A DNA stretch of 64,000 nucleotides from Sthenelais limicola. Taxonomy: Eukaryota; Annelida; Polychaeta; Phyllodocida; Sigalionidae. Below, piece by piece: positions 1-13,500 of the stretch. The translations under genes were made by a program, and so were the position numbers. The stretch is from positions 131,554,941-131,618,940 of the forward strand of contig OW804096.1 in assembly GCA_942159475.1 (NCBI GenBank). Direction: 5' to 3'. The notes beneath the pieces were generated by a model that was given only the letters and a program-made list of their open reading frames with translations, was not told where the DNA came from and searched no databases. The first letter of the stretch is position 1. Every line of letters starts with the position of its first letter.

Positions 1-3000
1 GACATTGTATCCGGAATCATACAAACCCTACAGAGACTTCTTCTCTTCGATACACCTATACCTTTGGCCAGTAAATGATTACAGTAACTTAGCCCTCTGT
101 ATAATGGCATCGACGCAGTGTCTTTGCGCAACTAGAGAGGCAATCAGAATTTAGCTCTTGAACAAGCAGCCTAGTCAGCGGTAATTTACTGTTAGTGGTC
201 TCCAAAGCACACATTGGGCCCTAGGACATGATTAGTGTAGGGAAACCAGGTCGTTTGCCCTATAAGCAAAGGCTTTCTCTACATGTACGATTTTCGACCC
301 TTGATTTCTATGGTACCCACACTTTGTAAATATTTGTGAGCTTCACTTCATCCCTTGGCCGTAATTGACAACTTTTTGATATTATATAATGTCAAATTAA
401 ACTTTTATGTACTCAGCGCTCTAAGTAATATTGTGAACTGCAATAGAGCTGAAATAACATAATATTATGGAGATCTTATTGAGAAAGAAAGTACCTCGAG
501 CACGCCCTGATTCCATATATATCTTAGTGATAATACCTGGTATAATACATGTAAGTCTGTCTGAGCCTATGTCCATAATGAGAGATTCTCATTTTCACAC
601 GTATAGCAAAGTATGTGAAATGAGAATCTTTTATTATTGTCAACGTATACATAATCTTTGCCCGATAGGCTTGAACGCTGTGATCAGGCAAAGGACTAAA
701 CATTGTGGTCGATACCGTTGTCACTGAATACCGTTTATTCAGAAATCCATGAACATGGAAATTCATTATTCCGCAGATCCGTGCACTTAAGAATTTTCTT
801 TCAACTGTTCGAGCAGGTGTGTGATAATGTTAACCTTCTGCGGGCAATATTCAATGACAAAGCATGTTTTCTATGAATTTCCCTCGTCAAGCTCTTCCAA
901 TCCAACCCATACTGATCTCCGCATGGGGACCAACCCGTAATAAAACAGGATTTTGTAAGGTTGAAAATGAGATGAAACTTTTACGGTTTAAGCATTTTCT
1001 AGAAAGTGCCTTCCTCTACTGTTTCAAAAAAGGTAATCTGGACCCAAGAAGGCCCCAGATGCTCCTCACTAAAAATATCTTTTATTCCAAACATACTTGA
1101 ATTTTCTCCCTACTTTTCTTCATACAGCGAATGAATGAATTAAACTCTTAAATGTATTATTGTTAAAAACAGTTAAAATTGTAAGTTATCTAACTCATCC
1201 AATAAATAAATCAACCAACCTATTCAGTACTCAAGCAACATTTGCTTTTAGCCAATATCTGCCTATCTGTTGTGTGAACACTTTCTCCTGCATTCGACCA
1301 CGATATTGTGTATCGTAGCAACACGTTTTCGATTCTTTATAGTTTCCCCATATGCAGCTGACGTTGTAAATCGTGTACCAAATTAACCTGTCTATAGGAA
1401 CCTTTGCTCAGAGTTTGCGGTCTCTTTTCAAGACCTTCAGTAGATGACCAGGCAGTCCTAGAATATATGTTCAACTAGATTATCAAGTTTAATGTAACGT
1501 TTGGCCTTCTGGTACTGGCTGCACATTCATGGGCTATGCATGCACGTGCTACGTTGAAAGCAGTATCGCGATAGCCACCCCAATTACGAGTCTTATACAT
1601 TGTTATATTTTCATGGGCAGTCAAAAAAGTCTGAATTTGTATCATTATAGTTAATTGCTTGGCGAGGGCATTTGACAAACTTCCTTAAACAGATAATTGT
1701 ATAGGTTCGGGAAACCAAAAAGATAATTATATTAATGACTAATGGTAATCATGATCACGTTTCAGGTAAATTTGTCATATCATCATGTAATTAATGAAGT
1801 TGACTCGTTAAATATGGATATATCTTGATTGGAGATGAGATATATATATCACACTTGTGAAAATCTGCCAAATAAAAATGTTTGAAAAAAAATAAAAATC
1901 ATACAATGCATCAAGGCCTTATCATTTCATAGATCTACAAAATGGGAGAGCATTCAGAAAAGAGCAGAGATGTAACTATTGTTTTCTTCCTCTGCATGTA
2001 TCTTGATAATATTTTCCCAAGAACAAATGATAAAGGGCGGTCAAAGGAGGACATTCTGACGGAGCCAATCCAGCACTTTGGCAGAAGGTGAATACTACCG
2101 CAGTGCATGGGAATACTATCTAATGGCGATCTCTACATCAAAGTATATCTACTTGTGATGCAGACTGCTGTTATAGGCTGTCGACAATGGATGGCAACTG
2201 GATGGTACAGATATTATATTCCACTTCTGCTCCCTGTAATAGATTATTCCCGGCCAGCACCATTTCTATATACACTATGCGGCACATTGCTCTATATCAG
2301 ACATTAACTACTTACAAATTCTTGCAGGATTGGGATGATCTGCAGTCATAGGTCAATTCAAAGACTGATACAAAGTTGTAGTCTTCAAAATGCAATGAGA
2401 CGAAAGTGGGAGGTCTAACAGACAGCTAGACTGTTCCATCTTAGTGAGCATTAAATGAAATGATTACTGTGGATTTTAGTCTAGAATGTCTGTCGAGGTG
2501 GAAACATGCAAGATGTCCGATTTTTACAGCTATTCATCGTAAGCAATGGGTGGATCTAGACATAATGTTATCATTGAAAACTTGATCAGAATTCTTCGGG
2601 TAACACTCATAAGGAATTTCTACCCCAGATTTACTTTCATCCTCCAGATCTCAATCTTTTCGAATATCACCCAAATAAGGCTATTTCTGCTGTAATATTA
2701 GCTCAGCATGTTGATAAATGAAGATGGATTCGTGATAATTTCGAGTAATTTCGTTTGATATTCTAATTAAACCACTCCTTCAGCATTTCAATGAAGTTGT
2801 CGAGGGGAAATTGCCCTATTTAGATTGATAATTCACCAACTTTATTTACACAGCAGAAGCCGGGAAGGTATTTTCCTACTAGGAGATGAATTTTATGAGG
2901 ATAACTTGTTTAACCGTGAATATTATTTTCTCAAAAGTACTCATATTTTGTGAATTCTAATCTTATCAACATAATAACGGCCATACTGCAAGTCAATTCC

Positions 3001-3198
3001 GATACTCTTGGTGGAAAACTATGTGTGCTTTGCCAAATATTTCAGTATATCCCATGCCAGTATCTAAATGCCATTCCCTGTTCCTTTGAATAGCTGGTTA
3101 TGCACCGTTCATAAAAAATACTGAAAAAGCATATATATGCGATATCACTGTAATGTAAACCGTTGATATTATATTTATTAAAATCTTTGCTTTATTAG
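1..3198. other. No gene recognised; may hold the missing first exon of the Ly6-like gene
   Basis: AT-rich sequence with only short open frames that lack splice sites or family motifs. Short AATAAATAAA-type tracts occur (near 1200). The Ly6-like gene starting at 3199 needs an upstream signal-peptide exon ending one base into a codon; it may lie here, but I could not place it. Confidence 0.5.
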
Positions 3199-3967
3199 GT
3201 TTGGTCACCAGTCTAAAGTGCTGGCTGTGTATAGGAGATGACTGTGACAAGGATCCCAATCTAGTTGAACGGGCAAAACCTAAACATTGCAAGGCAGGAC
3301 AGTCATGCGTGGTAGGAACCGAGACTTTCTCAATATTCCTAAGATATTTCTCTATATAAGGATTATTTCTGAATACCGTTTTTTTCTTCTTTTTTCAAAA
3401 AGAATTTTATTTTCATACGAGACATACGAATTTACTTGGAGGAAAAAGAAGTAAAAGCAACCGAGAAATACGTAAATAATTATTCAAATATAATCAATAT
3501 ATCAAAAATGGAATTGAAAGATTGATCCTTTGGGTCTGGAGTAAGTTCGTTAATAACAAAACCACATTGGATTGTATAGATCTACGTAAAATATCACCCG
3601 ATATATCGGTGATTACCAACCGCTTGGGATACCATTCCTAATTGTACTCTTTTTCTTCTCCCGGTGACAAATCGAATAGAAAGTATTCTACAAAGTGAAG
3701 GCAGCAGGGAGCACTCAAGTGATTAAGTCTACAACACGGACCTGCTCGTCGGGGAAGTGCTTCGAGAGAGACGATGTCAGTAACTGCACGAAGGATGATT
3801 TAGAGAACCCAGGGTGCATGCAACAGTATTGCTGTAACGATCATGATCTCTGCAACACAGCCACATCCCATACACAACAATCATTTACTTCTATACTACA
3901 TGCTTTCATCAGGAGTTGTTTCATTGTGCCTTTATCAGCCGTAATGTATATTTACCTCAATGGATAA
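3199..3967 (+). CDS. Ly6/uPAR three-finger protein, last two coding exons (GPI-anchored, partial)
   Basis: Two exons join in frame. Exon 3199-3311 follows a tttattag acceptor and ends at a gtagga donor. It starts with two bases that complete a codon, then LVTSLKCWLC (end of signal peptide and first cysteines) and ends GQSCV. Exon 3680-3967 follows gaatag and continues VFYKVKAAG, then RTCSSGKC, and ends with the family signature CCNDHDLCN. A C-terminal hydrophobic tail ending IVPLSAVMYIYLNG looks like a GPI-attachment signal. The cysteine order (CxxC, CxxGxxC, CC, DxCN) is the LU/three-finger pattern of cell-surface Ly6 proteins. Such proteins act outside the cell as receptor modulators or adhesion molecules; the partner here cannot be told. 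The exon split between strands of the fold is the usual Ly6 layout. The signal-peptide exon was not found, so the gene is partial. Seen: splice sites, cysteines, tail. Inferred: GPI anchor. Confidence 0.82.
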
Positions 3968-6900
3968 CCTCCTATCAGAGAAGCATTAATCAAAATACTT
4001 TTATAGACTTACTAAATTAAAACGGATTGTATAATTCAATTTTGTAAAAAGAGATACACATTTAGTACTTGGCCTGATATTATTCAGGAAATGTTCTGGA
4101 CACTTAAGATTGTGGTAATTTGGAGATTATTTCTATAGTTTTGTTTTGTTCCAAGGAAACTACTTTTTATAACTAGGAACATCCATATCCCTGAAGTCAA
4201 ATAGTAACAGTCAGACCCAATCATCACAGAGACATTGATGTAAATACAATGCTGGTGCTGTATGATATAGTATTCTCAATGAAGTGTTCATTTACTTTAC
4301 AAGTCTATTGTAAACCGATGGACATATTGATCTAGGCACAGATAAATATCTGTTTATTTCAGAAGTAGAATACATGCAATTCAATACATTGTGAATTGAC
4401 AGAATGTGGAAATTGCGAAAATGTGAAAATATTTTGGAGAGATATTGTTCAATGTCTCATCAAAATGAATGTCGTTATAGTCTTTCCTTCCAGATCGTGA
4501 CAAGCCTACCTCCTAGAACTAAAATAGATTCACATACAGCTTAATACTAGCTAGCATTAAATTAAATTTAAGCTGTTTCAATATTCTTGATCTTTCGTCT
4601 ATACTGTTGGCATTTTGCTAGGACACACAGGTACCAGAGCGACTCTTAAATGATATGTAATGAGTAATCTTCTCCTGCCCCTCCCTTCTTCCATCCGCCT
4701 ATTAGACGGAATTGATTGCCTCTGAAAGACATAATACATTGCCTACACCGAACTCGTTCCTTTTTCACGGAATACAATTATATCTCCTCTTAATCAACCA
4801 TATAGCTGTGAATGCCTCCGTATCAATGGTTCGATATGAATGACAGAAGAGGATGAGGAATGCTTGTTTGTATGAAAGGACATCAATCAATTTACTTGTT
4901 TCGCCCAAACTAAATTCACCTTTATCAGTATCAGTCTTATTCAATTAAGAACGAGGAAAAGATGGTGTTTTCATTATGTATAATTATGTGTCTGAAATCA
5001 TAATTATTGTACATTTGTGTGTTTGATAAATATCAGTGATTTCAGAAATGGGGTTTACCTGTACTAGGCTGTTATTCTTTCGATCTATATGTACCATGTA
5101 TTATCATTAAAGTTGATATCAACCACCACCTCTGACTTCATGTTTTCCCTGCAAGATTGTGTATGTAAGTACAAGAGCAAAACTAGAACTAGGACCAAAG
5201 ATGTGCTTTAGACAACTTTAATTATGACAGGTAACTATACATAGAGAGAATGGAACGAGCCAGCAATAATAGAAAATTTATTGGATGAGATTCACCCACA
5301 TAAGCATGATGCTGTAGGCAGAGTGCTTATGTGGACGAATCCATTCTATATTCTTTATATGGGCATAGAACTTGATGTCTAAAATCTGAAAAAAGTAGGC
5401 GACTTGGTGACGAAGTAGTTCATATAGTATGCCTACTATATGAATAAATTTTATAGCACCCTTCTTATAGCACCTCTCATATAGAATGCGCATATAATAA
5501 AGCTGCTGTTGAAACATAGATGACTTGTAATGCTATCTTTAGAAATAAAATGACAGTTATTGTGTCAACAAAGATGTTGGTCAGCACTAAGCACTCACCT
5601 AAAAAGCATGCAACGGAAAACAACGGAAAACACCTTAATTAAAGGCAATTAAAGACAAAAGATGACCAGACCTAGGAACAACCCTGAATTCGTCAGAAAA
5701 CAAGGACTATGAAATAATTTTGTGAAGTCTTTAAAATAAAAATAAGGAACACTTCATTCAGAATTATAATATAGTTCTATTAGAGTGTTTTGTTATACGC
5801 AGGTGGCTGTTATTTGGATGAAAGGAGGATGCCAGAACGATATGCAAGAAGTAGAATAAGATGACACGCCCTTCAATAATTGCAACATTTAATAGATCTT
5901 AAATTGTAAGAAATAAAGAGACATATTGTTACAGGTAATGGAAGGAGAGTCCAAAATAAAGTCCAAAATAAAGTCATTAAAACAGGGACTAATGCGATAG
6001 AACAAATAAAATAATTATAGGTTAAAGAATATTGTAATAGAATCTAACTTGAACATCAAAAAGTGTGTTTACAAAATGTTTAATACAGAGTCTTGAGAGC
6101 TAAAAAAATATGTGTGATACTGGTAATAGAGAGGATTGAGAAAAGAGCGTAATGAGAAAAGATTAATAGTCTCAGTCATATATGACCTCAAGGAATATAA
6201 CACAGACTGCAAATGGTACTAAACGGATGTAAGAAAGGTGTACAGAGGGGATTATTCAATCTGGGGTCAGCAAAATACTGGGAGCTAACCTAAACCTATT
6301 ACCACCCCGATTAAAAAGAGCAATACGGTTCTGAGTCACATGAAATGATTCAAACAAATAAATAAAGCTTATATCAATTAAACCAGATATAAACAAATAA
6401 AACCTATATGTAGATGGAAAAGAAAGTCCAATATAGGAATGTACATATTATAGCAAAGTTTGTTTGTAATGATCAGTATAGTCAGTCAAAGGTTTTAGAT
6501 CTTAAGCATACTCTTTTCAGCTTAGCCTGGCGAGAATTATGTGACACGTTATTCATCAACATATTTGTTATAACATCTATTTTTGTATATCGTTTGCTTT
6601 TTTAATTGGACAGCGTTATTTGTATCTCGTAATCCTAGACATAGCCCCCGGTGTTGGATTTTAGATGTCTGTGTGCTTTATATTATAATATGAGATTACT
6701 GATTCTTGATATCTATTCTTTTCTAGTATGTTATATAGTAACCTTTAAATGTAAATCAGCTTGAACTGAGAATATTGTATTCGTGCATTATGTCCAGTGC
6801 TGAATTCAAATATTTAAAAACAAACATTATTAGGTCCACACCTGACCCTCTGTTGAATTTAATTGACATTTCGACACTAAGTATTAGCACCTTTTACCAA

Positions 6901-7266
6901 CATTATTGACTGTACAACACGATACGTCATTTTGATACATTGAACTCTATATGTTGATGTAGTGGCTCAGGGCGAATGCCAGAACAAGCACGCATGGTCA
7001 AATAACATTGTTTACCATGAGGTTCTTTTTGAAATAAGAAAAGTAATTAAATAATTTGTAATGAGTAATTATAATCGTATATCATATTATTTTTTTACTT
7101 CATTTGGTATCATTTCAATAAAAACCAAATTGAACGTCATTTCTTATTTTTTTAAAAATCATTTCTCACTGCACGAAATTCCCCCCAACTCCTTGTGCAT
7201 TGCTCACTTATATGACCGTATAGTGATCATAAATAATACGCAGCCCCCCTGCTCTCACTACAACAC
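3968..7266. other. Intergenic, no gene recognised
   Basis: Repeated AT-rich sequence with AATAAA motifs and short open frames only. The one structure I can name is the inverted repeat at 5288-5342. Confidence 0.5.
5288..5342. repeat. Short imperfect inverted repeat
   Basis: The left arm GATTCACCCACATAAGCA and the right arm (reverse complement GGATTCGTCCACATAAGCA) differ at two positions and enclose an 18-bp loop. It may be a solo hairpin or a relic of a small element. No target duplication was seen. Confidence 0.6.
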
Positions 7267-7671
7267 TATAGTCTGTCCGAAAAGTAGTTGACACGTGATT
7301 CCTTAGTACCTTTAAGGGGAGGGGAAATTGGGAGATTTCTGATATCTATTTATGACAAGGACCTGTCCACTCTTTGCCCGGCGAGTCGCTCATTGCAATC
7401 AACCATTGAGAAACAGGGCCAGTATAACCAGCTCTTCCTTCTTTTTAAGCAAAACAACAGCTGCTGCACATAGAACAGAGACAGCACAGTATAGGACAGT
7501 TGTACATTCGGTCATGGTTGGTCGCAAACAGCCATGGTCGGTCGCAAACAGCCATGGTCGGTCACAAACGGCGATTCAGGGGGCAATATTTTGAAGTCAA
7601 AAATCCCCACTTTTTCCTCCCCTTAAAGGGCCTAAGGAATCACGTGTCAACTACTTTTCGGACCGACTATA
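7267..7671. mobile_element. Non-autonomous TIR element with TA ends (Tc1/mariner-like size and target)
   Basis: Long inverted termini of about 60 bp bound a 405-bp segment. Both ends share TATAGTC, then one variable base, then GTCCGAAAAGTAGTTGACAC, CGTGATTCCTTAG and a CTTTAAGGGGAGG stretch. The ends sit in TATA, consistent with a TA target duplication as in Tc1/mariner relatives. The interior has no transposase and carries a 20-bp tandem repeat. Family assignment is inference from TA and size. Confidence 0.78.
7513..7572 (+). repeat. Three tandem 20-bp units inside the TIR element
   Basis: Units CATGGTTGGTCGCAAACAGC, CATGGTCGGTCGCAAACAGC and CATGGTCGGTCACAAACGGC follow one another without a gap, with one to three differences between units. 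Confidence 0.9.
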
Positions 7672-10600
7672 CCAACACGCTTCTCAAAGCACTCAGACTA
7701 AGTACTATAGCTATATTGAACTTCCTACAATGTGCCCTACACGAACCAACACCGTCTTCACATACCACTTCAGTTTCCAACCAACAAAGCCAACTGTAGC
7801 AGTATATGCACATAGCTATATTACCCCATGCTACTTACAGAAAGATGCCTGTGGCAATAGTAAATCAGATCTCACGTGCCAGTTTGCCTCCCTCATTGGG
7901 GGAGACGAACATGTGATGGACAATGTCAGAGTCAAAAGAGTCAAAGCTGCTATCGCCAGGATGGGGGAACACACAGATCAGCAAACAGACAGTGTCTATA
8001 TATAGTAACCGTCTGGGCTGTCATACCCATACTGACCATGTCATCGCATGCCAGGTGTTGAAGCTGCACTCTCAGCTAACGTTGGTCAAAAACTAGGATT
8101 TTCTACTTTTTGTTCCATTATTTGTCAACCCATCTAAGAGCCATTTGACCAAAATTGTGGAGAACTGTTTTCAAGCTGTTTTTGCTACAGGGCTTAATTC
8201 ATAAAAGTACATGTTTTTTGAGACTTGGTGGCTTCACTTGTTATCGCTCAACGAAGGCTATTCTCTCTGGGCCGATTTGACTTAGACTGAGAACGCAGCT
8301 TTAAAAGTACTTATTCGAATCACATACCCTGGACTGTTAAGGGAGAAATACATCCTAAAACATTTATGCCACCCGACATTATACCCATGCAGAGATCCAG
8401 ACACGTATCCTTGGCCAGCACAAGCCACCAAGCAGATAGATGACAAGAGGCACGTCCATGCATCTTAATCTAAGCAGAGCCAACATTCATATTCAAGTCA
8501 ATGACAATGCCCATCCCCTATGTCATACTCCGGGCGTTTTTACATGGGGAGACATTTTCAAAAGTCTGGGGCTGGACCCCCAAGGACCTGCCACTACACT
8601 CAATAAAGAGGAGAGCTACGCCTGAGGTCTTTTTATGGGGCTGTACAGAAGCTCAACTCGAAAGACTATGAAAGTTAGCCATACCAAATGAGATTAAAGG
8701 TTGTATAATGATTAATTGATGTATACACTTGGGGTTACTGTTTCGAAGAATGAAACAAATCATATATATCTATGAAACGAAGAAATAAAGAGAAATAAAG
8801 GAATTTATTTTAAAAAGGTCTTTATATGCATTGCCACGTTTATATGCATTGCCATTGCTCAGACAGGGAACTTATAATGTTCTATCCGGAGATACATTGA
8901 CTTTAAAACTATTTTTCTAACTTTGACCCCATCTTAATTCATCCACCCAGTCCATCAACTCCCCATGAAAAATTATAGTTTATCAATCTCATGAATAATT
9001 ATCAAACTGCTATCAATTCTAATTCCCAAGAATTCGGCTCTCATCTACTGTGTGACTTGTGCTGAAATGTTTATGGTGCAATGCAGTCCTAATTTCGCAT
9101 ACCCTCCACGAATTGGTCAACACCCAAAATATTCCTCAATGGAATCTGGTTAGGTACACCGCACGTGGCAATCGAATTACCCATTCTGATCAACCTGTGT
9201 TAATCGAATATGATAACAACCACGTGGTGGTATAACCAGCCTGCACCTCGCCAATTATATATGTATACTCTATACAGCTTTCAATGAAGTTCTTCGAACT
9301 GAGACCACCTTGAATTAATTTCATGGATCACATGATGAAAAGAAACGATTATTTGATGAAGCGATTGAATGATGTTTGAATTGTATGTTTAAAATTCCAT
9401 TTCTATGCTTCCCGAACAACACCTCCTAGTCCCAAGCCAATTGTAAATGTAATTTAGGAACGTTAGTATGGTGCAATCAATGATGAATTTAATTTCTAGG
9501 GTGGATGGTTGCCCGTGTTGGATCTAATAAATACTGTAATCCCTGTGTTTCTTACTTCATTCGCTAATTAATGTTTTCATTATGTTATTTCCGAGAGGAA
9601 ATTAAGCCCTTTTGATGGTGATACTAATTCTTCATTTGAATATTGAGGCCCAATTACCTTCGTAAATGCCAACATATTTATGGATCAATGGAAAGGTTTT
9701 CCATGTACGCTCTTGATACCACATTTACACAACAAAGGGCTGATCTGTAATAAACGTTTCAGGAAGGGCTTCTCGTTCAAGCTCCATTATGAAGATCCTT
9801 GGGGCGGTTTATGCCTGGTAGTATATTACTCTGATACCGGACATCATAGTACTAATCTCTCCCTAGACGCGGAAGGCATGCGATAGTCTGATCATCCTAA
9901 GCTAGATAATGATCTCGACCGCAATATTATCAAGCAGCTTTGGTGATATAGGGTTTTTGTCTTTCTTTTCCCAGTCCTTGTTGTGTCGAGTATATCATTG
10001 GTGACTTATCTTATTGTTTACCATTGCTTGGATGGTAGGTAAATTAAGGCCCTCTCAATGATGGCAATTGGGAAATGGTATAGGCTCAAATATACTACAT
10101 TGTATAGGCAGTAGCATCGTCAAAGGGACCAATGTGTACAGACTTCTATCTGTGTAGTATATATATGACCTTGCAAGATATGACCCACTTGCGACTGAAT
10201 TTTGTTCTAATGTTGAATTTGGTGGAATGTATTTTTTCTTGAAAAGTACAGATGTTTAATATAATCTGTTCTGATATAATACAACGGTTCTTTGTAAGAG
10301 CACGACGCGATACTTATGTTTCTAGAAGTGCTTTTAACCTTTTTTTTAAATTTCCATTATGGCCAAGACAATTAAATAATGTTCATATATAAATACACTA
10401 CGTCCATCGTGGATATCCTAGAGTGTTGCCTCCAACCTTGATTTACTATCACTGCTTAGGCCTCACCTGCAGTACTTAACTTATAGAAAATTGTTTCCTT
10501 ATTACACAGTTGTCTCAAACTGACAGTTATTTGTATGTCCAAATTTAAATGTTGTCATTAATTATTTATTTCTTTTATTTTCTTACCCTTTTCGACTCTA

Positions 10601-12093
10601 TTTTATATAACTTGCTACTTCTGTAATGTCAATCAGCGAAGTAGGCCTACGCTTTAACAAACGATCGCGTTAACGAAACGTAAAAAAAATATTGTAATAT
10701 CAGGCAATTCTGAGAGTAGCATCAGCGATGTAATGTCTTTGGTCCTGAATAAAAATGTTTTCAAATCAAATAAAAAATGCTCCCATCCAAACATACCCTT
10801 GGAAATTACTTGCAGTGAGTACAGGCATCGTTCCATGGGCTGGCCACTATCCTCTCCCAATAAACCTTTTATTCAATTATCTTAACCATGTTCTTATTGG
10901 TTAGCCTCAACCAATTATAGCCAAGGAACTCATTTCGTTTTGCTTTTTCCATTTGCATGAATCGTTGAGTTTCGGTACCCATATGAAAATCGTCGTATGT
11001 ATTGTGCTCGATTGCAATCCAAGATCATTCTATAAAACCCATAAAATCCACTATATATAATCCTCACCCTTGCCCCATGCATCCCAGACACACACAATTC
11101 TCTGAATAACAGGGAGAATATACATTTTTGTAATACCTAAGTTGCATTTCTTTCTAAATAGCCCAACTCATTTTTCTCCAAGAAATATGTTTTCATTGAT
11201 CATACAAAATGAGCTGATAATGCCACTTTAAGTGACACCCAATGTCCATTTTATATTTGTTGTATATTTCATCTTCCCCTATATATACTCATCTATTTTC
11301 CTCTGGGCTTTTACTCTTCATGACAGAAAACTATTTCATTCCTGCACATACTATTCCTCTTGCCATTTGTGTCTGTCCATTATGTAATGACTTGTCCCCA
11401 CAGCTATGGGTCAGGGCAATCCATTTAGATCGCTTTTCCGTGTGAAACAGGATTTGAATGATTCGTGTGTGTAATGGATATATGGCAACGAAACTCAACA
11501 TGTGATCACTCAATACGGTCTGACATCAATGCGGTCTAAATACAAAACCTACACATGTACAGTTTGGTTTGTTTGTTGTTGTTGTTGTTGTTGTTTTTTT
11601 GTGTCTGTGTGTGGAGGGGGGGGGGGGCGGGGTGTGTGGAGTGAAACCATGAAATTAAAAAAAGATGATGAAACTAAAGGTTAACTGGACGTATTTATTT
11701 TAATTGTTTTTCTTTTATATAGGCACAAACACAAATTAGAGAGTTTTTTGCGTAGTAACTACAGTTGTTTATATGATCCATTTAATTGAAATAGAAACAT
11801 TTTCTATTGACATAAACGCCGGACATTAACGGGGAATAGGACCGTTTAAAACAGTTCTGTTGATAATTATATGGCCATTATTAACAAAACTGTTTCAAAC
11901 GGTGATGGAGACAGAACTAAGATTCAGGTTTGATAACAAAAGTATTGGATGTAGGTAGCATGATTTTAAATGAGTAATTTATTTTCCATTTTAAAATCGC
12001 CAATTGGACCAATTTACTGTTGAATTGTTGTATGAGAAGGTTTATATTTATGTTTGTTATTAGTAGCATTTCATCAGGTTGACAATCTTTTCA
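7672..12093. other. Intergenic, no gene recognised
   Basis: Only short open frames, none with motifs or convincing splice sites. Contents include an 18-bp direct duplication near 8820-8853 (TTTATATGCATTGCCA type), a GTT run and G run near 11570-11632, and an imperfect inverted repeat around 11842-11903 with arms like ACCGTTTAAAACAGTT. Confidence 0.45.
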
Positions 12094-12545
12094 GGTGGGA
12101 TCCCACTGGCTCGCTTGTATCTGCGCTCATTGCTCGCTCTTGCTGCACTTGTTTATGGGGTGCTTGTCAGTCGCTCTTCATCCGCTAATATTTTTAGCCC
12201 AATACAAGCGAAGAGCGATTCTACTGAGATTCCACTGTTGCGCTTGTTTCCTATATTAAATCAATGGTAAATGCGTTTGTGCGCTCTTACTGCGCTCTTG
12301 GTCCGCTATATAGTTTAACAGGTAGAAAGAGCGCTGTGTAGTTGCGCTCAAATCAAACACGTCAGATATTAGCGCAACGTCCTGCGCTCTTCTAAAGAAG
12401 CGCACATAGCATTTTTTAAGAGCGTATAGAAAGCGCAATTACCGATTCTATTAGACCGCTCTATCTTCGCTTGTTATGCGCTCAAGACAATAAAAAAGAG
12501 CGGTCCATGAGCGGGCCAAAAGAGCGAGCCAGTGGAAACGCAGCC
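12094..12545. mobile_element. Putative 452-bp TIR element packed with GCGCTC/GAGCGC motifs
   Basis: The termini are inverted: left TCCCACTGGCTCGCT, right reverse complement TTCCACTGGCTCGCT, both preceded by a GGxxG-like start. TCA flanks both ends (12091-12093 and 12546-12548), a possible 3-bp target duplication. The interior repeats GCGCTC, GCGCTT and GAGCGC many times in both orientations, so it can fold extensively. No transposase is present. The boundaries rest on the TCA match and could shift by a few bases. Confidence 0.6.
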
Positions 12546-12825
12546 TCAGCTTTCCAATCAAAATATTACAAAAAAGCATAATTAGGTATCCTCTAATCAA
12601 ATCTGTTATTCATACTTCTTGAACGTGTACGTTAAACTCATGGGTTATGCAATGATCACAGTATTAATATTAAATGCCTTTACTAGTAATGGTAACAAAT
12701 CGATGCAAACTATGACTAAAACATTTCATAATATAGGTCAGCATTGGGTCCACAGAGTATCTGAGTTTCCGGATATCAAACTTTTTCAGTCTCCCTAAAT
12801 TCGTTCCAATATTTGTTAAGGTAAT

Positions 12826-12830
<5 letters not shown>

Positions 12831-12869
<39 letters not shown>

Positions 12870-12886
12870 GGGGGGGGGGGGGGGGG
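12831..12886. repeat. (GT)n followed by poly-G
   Basis: A perfect GT dinucleotide run to about 12866, then ATGG, then 18 or so consecutive G. Confidence 0.95.
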
Positions 12887-13265
12887 TGATCAATAAAGGG
12901 ACTGTCTAGGGATCCACCTAAATAAAAAGAAATCAATGCTGTCAAAAATCAATGAAGTAAATTTTAAGAGTCATGAGTTAGGAAAAAAGACCCAATGCAA
13001 TGTTCACTTTAAGCGAAGCTCTCCTACATCCCTTCCTCGACAATCTTTCGCTGGTTTCAAAAAGAATGGTATCTAAAGATACAGTCTTGAGGGTTACAGC
13101 TCCCTGTCATTTCAGAATAGTTGTATCGATAGTATTATGGATATGGAATCTAAAAAAACAAGTTCCGAATACAAGCTGGCCATGGAACAATTTAAAAAGA
13201 TGATTCAAACCGAAGTGGACCAAAATTGGTCACCCTGCTCCCGCGATGCGTTACCTTCAGCATAT

Positions 13266-13500
13266 GGGTCAGATTTTCAGAAAATGTACAATTCAACTTC
13301 GCCATTCTTCTCAAATAACCCAAATTTCATTCGAAAATAAAGTTCAAAATACAATTCAACACAACCAAACAGATTGCTAGAATCAATGCAATGCCGAATA
13401 TACTCAAATTTACCTAGTATTGACCAAATTGCAGCCTAATTTTGCAGAATTTACTAAATGTGTACAGCTGCCAATTGTACATTTTCTGAAAATCTGACCC
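13266..13500 (-). mobile_element. 236-bp-family inverted-repeat element (MITE), copy 1, inverted
   Basis: The ends are GGGTCAGATTTTCAGAAAAT and its complement, each continuing to GTACAATT. Its interior matches copies 2 and 3 in reverse orientation (for example the reverse complement of GGTCAATACTAGGTA). Flanks are ATAT on the left and ATAA on the right, compatible with a 4-bp target duplication with one change. There is no coding capacity. Confidence 0.9.

Noticed and set aside
7500..8061. Overlapping frames in three phases around 7.5-8.06 kb
   Set aside because: They run through or abut the TIR element and its tandem units; no family motif.
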